Source: Psychrobacter sp.
GTDB lineage: Bacteria > Pseudomonadota > Gammaproteobacteria > Pseudomonadales > Moraxellaceae
Assembly (NCBI RefSeq): GCF_030454045.1
Contig: NZ_JAKDJE010000002.1
Coordinates: 1 to 64,000 of the forward strand
Direction: 5' to 3'
DNA length: 64,000 bases
Position 1 is the first letter of the stretch. Each line of letters starts with the position of its first letter. Below are positions 36,434 to 45,714 of this stretch, piece by piece. The position numbers and the translations under genes are program-made. The notes under the pieces are model-generated. The model made no database searches, was not told where the DNA came from, and worked only from the letters and a program-made list of their open reading frames with translations.

Positions 36434-37573
36434 ATGAAAAGTTATCCTTACGACGCACCCATCATGAGTACCGACAACCGTATTGCTACTCAAATGAACA
36501 TCGACTATGCCAGAGCAAAAATACCAACAGATTTGCCACGTGCTGAGCGTTTGGTGGTTGAAGAGAACATCAAAAAACTCTTAAAAGACAATAACGCCGT
36601 ACTCGTTGCACACTACTATGTCGATCCTTTTATTCAAGACTTAGCCCTCGCGACAGGTGGCTGCGTCGGTGACTCGCTTGAGATGGCACGGTTTGGACAA
36701 GCTCATAGCGCCCAGACTCTAGTCGTCGCGGGTGTACGCTTTATGGGCGAATCGGCAAAGATTTTAAGTATGGAAAAAACCGTGCTCATGCCAGATTTAG
36801 AAGCAGAATGTTCGCTCGACTTGGGTTGCCCTGCTGACGAGTTTTCCGCATTTTGTGATGCCCATCCTGAGCGTACCGTGGTCGTTTATGCCAATACCAG
36901 CGCCGCGGTAAAAGCGCGCGCCGACTGGGTTGTGACATCATCGGTCGGTATCGATATCGTCCGTCATTTGCATGCGCAAGGTGAGCCGATCATTTGGGGA
37001 CCTGACCGTCATTTGGGCAAATACATCGCTCGTGAGACGGGTGCAGATATGCTGCTTTGGCAAGGGTCTTGCCTCGTGCATAATGAGTTTAAAGCCACTG
37101 AATTGCTGCAATTAAAAGCCGAACATCCAGAAGCCAAGGTCTTGGTACATCCTGAGTCGCCCGATAGCGTGGTGGCACTTGCTGATGTTGTTGGCTCAAC
37201 CAGTAAACTGTTGCAATCAACGTATGAGATGGATGCTGACACCTTTATCGTTGCAACTGACCTCGGCATATTGCATGAAATGCAAAAACACTCACCTAAC
37301 AAACGCTTTTTAGCCGCGCCTACCGCTGGTGAAAGCGCGAGCTGTAAGAGCTGTGCCTTTTGTCCTTGGATGGCGATGAATGGCCTAAAAGGTATCGAGC
37401 AATGCTTGACCAATAACAGCGGTGAGGTACTAATTACGCCTGAGCTTGCCGCCGCCGCTAGAAAACCCTTACAACGCATGCTTGATTTTGCTGAATCACA
37501 AAAGCAACGTGTGGCCGCCAGTGGCGATATCGTCCAAGACCGTGCATTGTTTGCCAATGTTGGGGCAGCCTAG
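36434..37573 (+). CDS. nadA: Quinolinate synthase NadA
   Basis: 4Fe-4S enzyme that condenses iminoaspartate with dihydroxyacetone phosphate to quinolinate. Segments seen: AVLVAHYYVDPFIQDLA, GGCVGDSLEMARFG, GVRFMGESAKIL, the cluster cysteine at LVHPESPDSVV..., and the C-terminal CKSCAFCPWMAMN. 379 residues, with ~25 more at the N-terminus than E. coli NadA. AGAGG lies 9 nt before the start. nadB follows on the same strand, so quinolinate synthesis is encoded as an operon. Confidence 0.96.
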   Translation: MKSYPYDAPIMSTDNRIATQMNIDYARAKIPTDLPRAERLVVEENIKKLLKDNNAVLVAHYYVDPFIQDLALATGGCVGDSLEMARFGQAHSAQTLVVAGVRFMGESAKILSMEKTVLMPDLEAECSLDLGCPADEFSAFCDAHPERTVVVYANTSAAVKARADWVVTSSVGIDIVRHLHAQGEPIIWGPDRHLGKYIARETGADMLLWQGSCLVHNEFKATELLQLKAEHPEAKVLVHPESPDSVVALADVVGSTSKLLQSTYEMDADTFIVATDLGILHEMQKHSPNKRFLAAPTAGESASCKSCAFCPWMAMNGLKGIEQCLTNNSGEVLITPELAAAARKPLQRMLDFAESQKQRVAASGDIVQDRALFANVGAA

Positions 37574-37655
37574 CATGAGTCAGCCGCACTCAGCCAATCA
37601 AACCCGTACCACCATCCCTGATAACTGTATTCCTGATAACTATAGGAGTAGTCGC

Positions 37656-39566
37656 ATGAGCCATATTGTCAAAACTGACGTCCTTATCATTGGCGCTGGA
37701 CTGGCAGGCTTGAGTACAGCGTTATCGCTACCAAAGTCACTGAATATCACGGTTTTGAGTAAAGCGGCGCTTGAGGTTTGCTCAAGTCACTATGCTCAAG
37801 GCGGCATTGCCGCTAGCCTAGACAAAGATGACTCTGTGTCTGACCATGTTGCTGATACCTTAGTGGCTGGTGCAGGGCTTTGCACACCTGACAATACTGC
37901 CCGTATCTTGGGTGCAGGACAGCAAGCGGTTCAGTGGCTATGTGCGCAAGGTGTCCCTTTTACGCAGAACTCACCTAACGCTTTGGATAATATAGACGCA
38001 CAGGATTTCTCTCAGTTACAGACCAGCGACTTGCATTTAACAAAAGAAGGCGGTCACGGCTGTAGACGCGTGGCACATGCAGACGATGCGACGGGTCGAC
38101 ACGTGATGGATGCATTGACCATCAAAGTACAAGCTGCTACCAATATCACTATCTTGACTTATCATGAAGCGCTTGAGTTACTGACATTGCCTATAACGAG
38201 CAGTCAGCCTTTTTTTACAGATGGTAGCGATGCTAAGCATTGCCGAGGCGCGCTTGTCTTTGATCATATCAATGGGCGCCCGCTCACCTTTCATAGTCGT
38301 GCAGTGGTACTGGCTAGTGGTGGATTGGGTCAATTATTCAAGCGTGCCAGCGCGCCTAATGTCTGCGTCGGTGATGGCGTGATGATGGCATGGCAAGCAG
38401 GCTGCCGCTTGGCAAACTTGGAATTCATTCAGTTTCACCCAACAGGCTTAGCGCTAGATGACAGCAGCTTTTTGATATCTGAGGCACTGCGCGGTGAAGG
38501 GGGACGACTCTATTGTCCGCAAACTGGGGTCCGCTTTATGTTAGAGGTAGACCCACGGGCGGAGTTAGCGCCGCGCGATATCGTTGCTCGGGCGATAGCC
38601 ACACAGATTAATAACAATGGACTTGGCTACGTGCATCTTGATGTCAGTCACTTAGCCACAGACTTTGTAAAAGCGCATTTCCCGCAGATTTACCAAACGC
38701 TATTAACGCTTGGGATTGATATCACGACAGATCCTATTCCAGTTGCCCCGACGGCGCATTATAGTTGTGGCGGCGTGGTGACTGATGCCAATGGATTGAC
38801 GGATGTACCAGGACTTTATGCGACTGGTGAAGTGGCTTATACGGGGCTACACGGAGCAAATCGCTTAGCAAGTAATTCGTTGTTGGAGTGCGTGGTGGTT
38901 GGTCGCCATATTGCAGCCCACTTGCCTCAGTATGTCGCCCGTTTAGCAAACGCAGAGAAGATGAATAATGATGCTTATCGTGACATAAATCAATCCGTCA
39001 TTGAATCTTGGTCAGTGCCTACGCTCACAGATGCGCAGTCAATTATTTTGACTGATACGTTATTTACAGCCTCCGAATATGACAATGATGATAAGGATGA
39101 CAAGCTATCTGGCTCTGAGGTGGACATGACCAAAATTACTGCTGCACTAAAAGCACTCATGACAGCCAATATGGGTATCACCCGTAGCGCCAGTCAATTA
39201 GAGCAAGCACTAACCCAAATACAAAAGTGGCAAGATTCGCTTGCCAGTACTGAGCTTGGACAACAAAATATCATTAAAAATGACAGCCCCACGAACATAC
39301 ATGAGCTGGCATATTTTCAATTAACCAGACAGCTTGAATTAGCGACTTTAATTATTCAGTCTGCTTATCAGCGTATGGAGAGTCGCGGCGGTCATTATAG
39401 ACAAGACTATCCAAACTTAGCGAGCAAACCTTTGACCAGTGTCATTGAGCCGCCCTCGCTGACCGCATTTGCTACTATTGACGATATAGACACAACAGCC
39501 CATATAACAACAGCGGATGTGCAAAAAATAACTGTACCACCTTTAGCCATGCGGATGTCCGGTTAA
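37656..39566 (+). CDS. nadB: L-aspartate oxidase NadB
   Basis: FAD enzyme oxidising L-aspartate to iminoaspartate, the substrate of NadA. The FAD-binding IIGAGLAGLS is at the N-terminus, followed by HYAQGGIAA, EGGHGCRRVAHADDATGRHVM, EFIQFHPTG, SEALRGEGG and HYSCGGVVTD. The ATG at 37656 with AGGAG eight nt upstream is preferred; an ATG at 37575, right after the nadA stop, is possible. At 636 residues it is about 100 longer than usual, because of an acidic insert (DNDDKDDKLSGSEVDM) and a Ser/Thr-rich C-terminal tail. It is probably cotranscribed with nadA. Confidence 0.93.
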   Translation: MSHIVKTDVLIIGAGLAGLSTALSLPKSLNITVLSKAALEVCSSHYAQGGIAASLDKDDSVSDHVADTLVAGAGLCTPDNTARILGAGQQAVQWLCAQGVPFTQNSPNALDNIDAQDFSQLQTSDLHLTKEGGHGCRRVAHADDATGRHVMDALTIKVQAATNITILTYHEALELLTLPITSSQPFFTDGSDAKHCRGALVFDHINGRPLTFHSRAVVLASGGLGQLFKRASAPNVCVGDGVMMAWQAGCRLANLEFIQFHPTGLALDDSSFLISEALRGEGGRLYCPQTGVRFMLEVDPRAELAPRDIVARAIATQINNNGLGYVHLDVSHLATDFVKAHFPQIYQTLLTLGIDITTDPIPVAPTAHYSCGGVVTDANGLTDVPGLYATGEVAYTGLHGANRLASNSLLECVVVGRHIAAHLPQYVARLANAEKMNNDAYRDINQSVIESWSVPTLTDAQSIILTDTLFTASEYDNDDKDDKLSGSEVDMTKITAALKALMTANMGITRSASQLEQALTQIQKWQDSLASTELGQQNIIKNDSPTNIHELAYFQLTRQLELATLIIQSAYQRMESRGGHYRQDYPNLASKPLTSVIEPPSLTAFATIDDIDTTAHITTADVQKITVPPLAMRMSG

Positions 39567-39683
39567 TATCAGCTAATACCATATAGTTTATCAACTATAG
39601 TTAGGATTAAAGAAGCATTTACGCTATCATAACAATTCGGCTGTAAGCGTTGCAACATAATCCGCGACATAAAATGGTGGCAT

Positions 39684-40601
39684 TTGGATCTTAAAGGTAT
39701 GGCTTCTGATATCGTCTTTGTGATCGCGCTAATGGGGGTGGTTAGCGCGGTATGGGGAGCGCTGGCCATACCACGCCTGCGCAGACGCCTACCGAAGATT
39801 TATCTGATCGCACGCTCATGGTGGTTTATGCTGGCGGCGCTCTTTGGCTGCTATGCAATCGCAAAGATAGCAGATCGCCATGCCGAGCTTTTGACGTCCA
39901 GATACCCCTATCAATGGCTGCTTATTGGTTTTTTTGTGCTGATCGGCCTGCGCGGTGGCTACGAAATCAAACGGATATGGTGCCTACCTAGTAGGGCGCG
40001 ACTGATCCATAAGCTACAAAGCCGCGGCCTGCAGCCAAGCGTCACTCCCACCTCTTCTGCTGACCACACCGCTAGCGCGACCACTCCACACTACACGCAC
40101 CCAAGGGGTTTAGATGGGTTATTGAGCATGGCATTTGTCGCCTTGATTGTCAGCTTGATTGCCCTCCAGCAGCTGACGTGGCAACGCGAGCAGTATGGTG
40201 TCTTATTGTTTGTATTATTTGCCAGTCAATTTAACGATATCGCACAGTATCTATGCGGTCGCCTACTTGGTCATCGTCTGTTTTCACGTGGCCTAGCGCC
40301 GCGCATCAGCCCCAACAAAAGCATTGAAGGCGCTATCTTTGGCAGTATGTGTGCCGCGCTACTGGCATCGCTACTGGGGGTCTGGCTGACGGGATTTGAA
40401 TGGTGGCTTTGCTTGCTAGCCGCTTATGGATTGGCAGTGAGCGGTATCGCAGGCGATCTGCTAGAGTCTGCGTTTAAACGTCAGCACGGTATCAAAGATA
40501 CAGGTACCATGCTAGCAGGGCACGGCGGCGTATTGGACCGTATCGATAGCTTGCTGATTGGCGTGCCTATTTTTACCGTCCTTTATTGGCTACTGGGTTA
40601 A
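39684..40601 (+). CDS. CdsA-like phosphatidate cytidylyltransferase (YnbB-like)
   Basis: Membrane enzyme expected to form a CDP-activated lipid from phosphatidate and CTP. The C-terminal signature ESAFKRQHGIKDTGTMLAGHGGVLDRID is the CdsA motif (S-x-x-K-R...K-D...H-G-G-x-x-D-R-x-D). About seven TM segments are seen, and 305 residues is similar to E. coli YnbB (~298). It starts at a TTG at 39684 or an ATG at 39699; neither ribosome binding site is decisive. Its convergent neighbours are a YnbA/YnbC-type fusion and a patatin-like protein, so it is more likely a paralogue for a special lipid than the housekeeping CdsA, which is not in the window to compare. Confidence 0.85.
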   Translation: MDLKGMASDIVFVIALMGVVSAVWGALAIPRLRRRLPKIYLIARSWWFMLAALFGCYAIAKIADRHAELLTSRYPYQWLLIGFFVLIGLRGGYEIKRIWCLPSRARLIHKLQSRGLQPSVTPTSSADHTASATTPHYTHPRGLDGLLSMAFVALIVSLIALQQLTWQREQYGVLLFVLFASQFNDIAQYLCGRLLGHRLFSRGLAPRISPNKSIEGAIFGSMCAALLASLLGVWLTGFEWWLCLLAAYGLAVSGIAGDLLESAFKRQHGIKDTGTMLAGHGGVLDRIDSLLIGVPIFTVLYWLLG

Positions 40602-40642
40602 ATAAAGCCTGTTGCAAAGACAGTTTTTTTACTCATTTTTCA

Positions 40643-41470
40643 TTACTCATTGTTTTTATCAAGCTGGCTGCGTAATACCCAGTCTAATAACGGCTTGGGC
40701 ACACTGTTTAAGGCATAAATAATATAACGCATCGCTCGTGGAAATATGGCAAGCTCGGTATCATCAGCGATCGCTTGCATGACATGCTGGACGGCGATCT
40801 GTGTACTGATGATAAATGGCTTATGACTGGCGTCACCGTCATTTAGATCACGCAGCGCTTGGGTATCGATATAGCCTGAGGCGATGCCGTTTACTTGAAT
40901 ATCATACGGGCGCAGTGCCAAGCGATAGGCGCTGGCCGTGGCTATCATCGCGCGTTTGCTTTTGGCATAGAGGCTGGCATAGGGATAGTCCAACGCCCCA
41001 GCGATGGAGGCAATACAGATGAGACTTGGCTTGCCATATTGCCTCATGTCAAACGATGTCGGCTGTTGTTTTAGCCGCTCACTTGCCCACCAAAACACCT
41101 GCTCAAATGCTTGTAAGTTAATCGCTAGCATGCGCGTGCTGTCTGCCGCATTGAGCGTCCGCACCCGCTCGTTGGTATAACTGCCTGCACTATAAACCAG
41201 CCGATAAAACGTGATGGCAGATAAGCGCTGCAAAAACTCATGCGTTTGGGCGCGGTCAGTCAGATCACAGCGATAGGTGATGATGTGCGGATACTGACGA
41301 TTGATCTGCGCTATTTTTTGGCGATCGTGACCCACCACACTCACATGCCAGCCCAGTTGCTGGTGATGACGTGCCAATGCCAACCCCAAACCACTGGTGC
41401 CACCGACGATGATGACGTGCGGTGCATCAGCTGTGGTAGGCTTTAAGGCGTTTGGTTTAAGATCTGTCAT
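40643..41470 (-). CDS. Short-chain dehydrogenase/reductase
   Basis: 275-residue SDR with the Rossmann cofactor motif GGTSGLGLA (residues ~22-30), a DLTD segment, and the catalytic Ser and YAKSK (Tyr-x-x-x-Lys). The C-terminal region after ~230 is hydrophobic/basic. The substrate is unknown. It lies 171 bp downstream of the patatin-like gene on the same strand and is convergent with the CdsA-like gene, which suggests a step in the same lipid pathway. The link is from context only. Confidence 0.88.
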   Translation of the reverse strand: MTDLKPNALKPTTADAPHVIIVGGTSGLGLALARHHQQLGWHVSVVGHDRQKIAQINRQYPHIITYRCDLTDRAQTHEFLQRLSAITFYRLVYSAGSYTNERVRTLNAADSTRMLAINLQAFEQVFWWASERLKQQPTSFDMRQYGKPSLICIASIAGALDYPYASLYAKSKRAMIATASAYRLALRPYDIQVNGIASGYIDTQALRDLNDGDASHKPFIISTQIAVQHVMQAIADDTELAIFPRAMRYIIYALNSVPKPLLDWVLRSQLDKNNE

Positions 41471-41641
41471 ATCATCGGTTCGGCATAAATCGCGGTATTC
41501 GTATATCGTCAGTTCAAAACACCATCGTTATAAGTCTAAGCGCGCTACTGGGATAAATGTGGCGTAGCCGCTGGCGGTATAGGCATAAGCAAAGGTATAA
41601 ACACAGTACACCTGTAAAACGGTAGCGCTAACGTAGGTCAA

Positions 41642-42877
41642 CTATAGCGTATGCTGCCGAATATAGCTGCTCGTTCGCTGATAGCCATATTGCCACTGCG
41701 CCTGCATTTGCTGCACAAAACCATCATAATCACGATGAATCAACGCTACGGTCATTTGCTTTATACTAAAGCGCTTTTGCACGCTTTGGCCTGCGAGCTG
41801 CTCGGCATTGTCAGCAAACGGCAACCAATGCAGCGGCTCGGTATGGCGATGGCTTGCCTCTCTATGATAGCCATGCACCTGTGCCAAACGAGCATTGGGA
41901 TCAAAACCAAAGACACGCTTAATCGCTGGGGCAGCAAGCCAGGTATCATACCCCGCTTTGCTCTCGGCAAATACCGTTTGCCCCAGCTTACAGGCCAGCT
42001 CAACGGGCGTGAGGTTGATGACACCGCCTAAACACCAACCGAGCGCTGAAATATGGGTAGGTGGCAGATAGTACATATCGGCCATAGACGCACGTATCGC
42101 GTCTGCAAACCTCCACTGGCTCACTATCTGTACATGCGGCGGTATGCGCCCATCAGCAAACGCATGCGCAGGTGATCGTATCTTATCATCAGCTTCGCCT
42201 TGCATGGCGGCGGCAAGCGACATCATAGTCGCCACACGCGGCGAGGCAAATAACAACTCTTGCAATACTGCTGCTGGACCCGCCCCCGTATATGAGGCAG
42301 GTGGCCACGCGCTGTCAACCCCAGAGGCTTTTTGCAGACGGCTGGCGATGATGGCAACCTCAGGTATGGCTTGCTTGGTGCTTTGAATACGCTTATGACC
42401 ACAGGCACTCTTGTCTCTACGCTCATTGGCAACACCAGATAGCGAATCGAGCCAATACCGCTCATCATCGATACGAAACATGGCCAATTGCTGCAGCTCT
42501 GCGAGTAGCTGCTCATAGCTGGCTGGCGATGAGCGTTGCGGTTTGGCGCTTTGCTTGCTTGCTAAGCGCCAACGCTGTATGGCCTGCGTTATATAGCGCA
42601 TTTTTAATCGTCTATTTGCTTCATCTGGCCTGACATGCCTGATTGCACAAATGGCGGTATACAGTTCATGGCTATACAGCAGTGCTTGCAAGTCTTTTGG
42701 CTCAGGTGCAAGATGTACCAAATACGCCGAGAGGCTGCCGCCGCAAGTACCTATGATCATATCTGGCCTCAAATCATGGGCGACCAGCGCGGCATAACTG
42801 CCCAAATAATAGGCAAAGCGCGAGCCGCCTCCCGAAAACAGCTGCACACGCTCATATGTTGTGTGCTTATTTGTCAT
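41642..42877 (-). CDS. Patatin-fold protein with altered catalytic residues
   Basis: 411 residues. The patatin framework is clear: an N-terminal oxyanion loop SGGGSRFAYYLGSYAAL (residues ~15-31), the nucleophile elbow at 43-47, and a late LGGVINLTPVELA segment where patatins have DGG..NxPV. But the elbow reads GTCGG, so the serine position is Cys45, and the catalytic Asp position is Leu283. It therefore may be inactive as a phospholipase or use different chemistry. Its ATG overlaps the end of the upstream fusion gene by 11 bp, suggesting translational coupling. The residue assignments are by eye. Confidence 0.8.
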   Translation of the reverse strand: MTNKHTTYERVQLFSGGGSRFAYYLGSYAALVAHDLRPDMIIGTCGGSLSAYLVHLAPEPKDLQALLYSHELYTAICAIRHVRPDEANRRLKMRYITQAIQRWRLASKQSAKPQRSSPASYEQLLAELQQLAMFRIDDERYWLDSLSGVANERRDKSACGHKRIQSTKQAIPEVAIIASRLQKASGVDSAWPPASYTGAGPAAVLQELLFASPRVATMMSLAAAMQGEADDKIRSPAHAFADGRIPPHVQIVSQWRFADAIRASMADMYYLPPTHISALGWCLGGVINLTPVELACKLGQTVFAESKAGYDTWLAAPAIKRVFGFDPNARLAQVHGYHREASHRHTEPLHWLPFADNAEQLAGQSVQKRFSIKQMTVALIHRDYDGFVQQMQAQWQYGYQRTSSYIRQHTL

Positions 42878-45530
42878 CGAGCGGGGCGACCTTTACCGCC
42901 AGCGACACTGTAAAGATACCAAAACGATCGATACGCATGCTGACTTTTTGAAAGCCTGCCTGCCTGACCAGCTGGTCCATCTCCGCTTGTGAGCGGCAAC
43001 GCATCACCCAGTCACGGCCGCGATGGTTGTTTAAGGTTTTACTGATAAACTCTTGCTCAGGGTGCCATGGTTGATTGGTATAAATCAGGTAGCCATTTGT
43101 GTTTAAGTTATCATAAATACCTGCTAATGCAGTCTCGGGTAAGCGGTTGTCAGAAAACAGCTCAAACAATCCAGAGACGATAGCCATATCAAACCCTGCA
43201 TCAGATTTTGCGTTATTTGATGATGGCATGTGTAGTGATGACGCGGTGACACTATCCTCCTGCACGGCCTGCGTATAACTGGCAGGGTCAAAAGCGTCCT
43301 GCTGCCTGACCACCACTCGATCAGTGATACCTAAGCGTTCAGCTTTTGCTTGTAGCGCTTGAATATTATGTACCTCATAATCTCGCAGCTCAGCTTGTAG
43401 TCCCGTAAATTCCGTCAACAGATCAAATGCATAATAACCATGACCACTGGCGATATCTAGCAGCTTTGGTTGATAGCGCTTAGAGCTACTTGGTTTTTCC
43501 CCTTGGGGGTTGTTGTCTTCGATAGCTGTCAGTGCGGTACGCGCCAGCTCTAATATATGCTCGCGGCGGATACGAATGCCTTGCCAGCCGATGTTGTTAA
43601 GATAGAATTTATCGACCGCTTGACCAAACTTGTTTTGGCCACTAGGCTGGTTTTGATAGACATGATCGAGCGAATGCCCTGAGTCAAAGCCATGCTCAAG
43701 CCCTGTGGCAATCGCATCGCTGACATGACCAAATGTTTGCATCGCCAACCGAGTTAGCGCAAAGCTTGGATTAAATGGCTTGATGGCCAGTCGATCGACC
43801 TTGTCTTTGCTAGCGCTATGCAAATGCGCCGCTCTTAAATCCGCTGTTTGTACCGGTGTGCTAAATACGTCCTCGGCAAACGCCAGACAGTCGGCAAACA
43901 CGTCGGCTTTGTTGGTCTCATGAAAGATGGCATGGTAGCTATCAGGATACAGCTGCCAGCGTTTGCTTAAACTATTGATCGCCTCATAAAATGTCCGCTC
44001 TGCTTGCTTATCCACCACATAGTCTTTGCCAGCACACAAGACAAAGGTCGGTACGGTGATGGCCTCTGCATCATCGAGCAGACGCTGACCGGTCGCGTGC
44101 GTGTCGATCAGCAGGTCGGTTGAGATGCTGCTAGAGATCAGCGGGTCGGCATTGTAGGCGTGCTGCGCGTCTTGGTCATGGGTGAGTACTTGCGCTTTGA
44201 CGTAGCTGCTGACGCGTGACATCAGCCCAAGCGTACGCGCTACCTTTAGCGACGGTATGGCAAAAGGCAGATACAGACGAATCTTGAGCGCAGGTGTGCC
44301 GAGTATCATGCCGCGGATGTTGGGCGCATAATCATGCACCCACGCGGCGGCGAGCACGGCACCGATACTACTGGCGACGATTAGTGTGTCGTCGATGGCG
44401 ATGCCGGTTTGTCCCATCACCAGCTGAACAAAGTCATTTAAATCGCGCTCAAGCTCGGTGACGCTCTCGGCATGATCTTTGATACCGCCTGATCGGCCAT
44501 TGCCGCGCGCATCCCACGCAAACACCTGATAGCCTGCCGCTGCAAACTGCTGCCCCAGCTCTGCCAGACGTCCTGAATGCTCATGACCACGATGCAACAA
44601 AATCACTTGCCGTAAGCACTGATCGGCGTTTTTTAACTGCTCAATAGGCATCGTTAGCCAATAACGGTAATAAATCGCTGTGCCATCATGCGCGTTATAG
44701 CAGCTCTCACCTTCTATCACGGCAGCTTGTAATACTTCTGTAGCCGCGCTAGGAGAGGCTGGCATATCCTGCGCCGCTGTATCATTTATATTTATAAAAT
44801 CAGAAGACATGGTCTGGGACTCCAAAGTAGTATGGGCTGAGCGCGGTACAGGCGGCTGACGCTGTAGATACAATGCGGCCATATAGCGCAGACGATTGAG
44901 GCACGTTTTTAGCAGTAGTATTTCTATTAGCATAAAAAACGGACTTGCTGAGCGATCAGACAATGATATCGGTACGCTAAGGCTTTTTGCCGCCCCAAGC
45001 ACGCCCAGCACAAACGCACGGTCACTTTTGCCCAGCGGCCCTTGATTGGCTCGAGCGCCCACCGCAGCATCGCAGGCGATGGCTATCAGCTCAGTGCTGA
45101 CACTCAGTATCATTAGCCCAAAGACATGACGCTGCTGATGAGCCTGTTGGTCAATCACATTTTTAGATGGACAGCTTGGCTGAGCGCTATGAGGTAGCAA
45201 GCTGCTGATGAGCGCCGTATCGGCAATAATGTCACCTGCTTCATTGAGCACACCGCCCAGCGCAGATGCCTGTGCATGCTCACGCGCCATCATGCCATCG
45301 ATGGCATTGAGCGCCATACGCACAAACAGCGACGACGGTAGCAGCGCCCAAAGCGCCTGATGGTGAGCCGCGGGCTTGGCAATCACATAGGCCGTCCCTA
45401 GGCTGAGTATTACAGCAGATATCGTCACTTGATTGGCGCTGCATCCTGACTTAGCCAATGTGTCGCTTATGGGGCGCAACTGGTCTTGAAACTGAGATTT
45501 GAGCTGATAGAGCGACATAGTTCTGACCAC
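42867..45530 (-). CDS. Fusion of CDP-alcohol phosphatidyltransferase, alpha/beta hydrolase and methyltransferase (YnbA-YnbC-like)
   Basis: Residues ~1-225 form a CDP-alcohol phosphatidyltransferase with several TM segments and the motif DG-x2-AR-x8-G (Asp78-Gly92), where the first of the last two Asp is Asn96 and the second is Asp100. Residues ~275-550 are an alpha/beta hydrolase: HRGHEHSG, an elbow SSIG with likely nucleophile Ser388, and probable Asp503 and His533. Residues ~645-885 are a class I SAM methyltransferase with LLDIASGHGYYAFDLL. In E. coli the last two domains are one protein (YnbC) and the first is separate (YnbA). The GTG at 45530 or, more likely, the ATG at 45518 is the start. 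An internal ATG at 44810 has GGAG nine nt upstream and could give the YnbC part alone. Confidence 0.85.
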   Translation of the reverse strand: MVRTMSLYQLKSQFQDQLRPISDTLAKSGCSANQVTISAVILSLGTAYVIAKPAAHHQALWALLPSSLFVRMALNAIDGMMAREHAQASALGGVLNEAGDIIADTALISSLLPHSAQPSCPSKNVIDQQAHQQRHVFGLMILSVSTELIAIACDAAVGARANQGPLGKSDRAFVLGVLGAAKSLSVPISLSDRSASPFFMLIEILLLKTCLNRLRYMAALYLQRQPPVPRSAHTTLESQTMSSDFININDTAAQDMPASPSAATEVLQAAVIEGESCYNAHDGTAIYYRYWLTMPIEQLKNADQCLRQVILLHRGHEHSGRLAELGQQFAAAGYQVFAWDARGNGRSGGIKDHAESVTELERDLNDFVQLVMGQTGIAIDDTLIVASSIGAVLAAAWVHDYAPNIRGMILGTPALKIRLYLPFAIPSLKVARTLGLMSRVSSYVKAQVLTHDQDAQHAYNADPLISSSISTDLLIDTHATGQRLLDDAEAITVPTFVLCAGKDYVVDKQAERTFYEAINSLSKRWQLYPDSYHAIFHETNKADVFADCLAFAEDVFSTPVQTADLRAAHLHSASKDKVDRLAIKPFNPSFALTRLAMQTFGHVSDAIATGLEHGFDSGHSLDHVYQNQPSGQNKFGQAVDKFYLNNIGWQGIRIRREHILELARTALTAIEDNNPQGEKPSSSKRYQPKLLDIASGHGYYAFDLLTEFTGLQAELRDYEVHNIQALQAKAERLGITDRVVVRQQDAFDPASYTQAVQEDSVTASSLHMPSSNNAKSDAGFDMAIVSGLFELFSDNRLPETALAGIYDNLNTNGYLIYTNQPWHPEQEFISKTLNNHRGRDWVMRCRSQAEMDQLVRQAGFQKVSMRIDRFGIFTVSLAVKVAPLDDK

Positions 45531-45714
45531 AGAGATTGAGTGCCTTAATGTAACAACAAAAGTTGATCAGGTAAAGATAAGCCAAGCATATAAAAGTACT
45601 ATTCGCGGCCAGTATCGTTCTATTTTATGATGAATATCATGCGCGGATAGTCGTATTTATAAGTGAATATGATACAATCTTCGGCTTGTTTAAAACCGCT
45701 GCGAGCCTGCCGAC

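Noticed and set aside
36340..36546. Short plus-strand frame overlapping the nadA start
   Set aside because: It is out of frame with nadA and its ATG lies inside the candidate nadA operator.
39569..39769. Minus-strand frame between nadB and the CdsA-like gene
   Set aside because: It overlaps the start of the CdsA-like gene antisense and has no ribosome binding site.
45531..45714. Lysine riboswitch upstream of lysO
   Set aside because: The region is short and shows none of the expected long stem structure or a terminator before the start.
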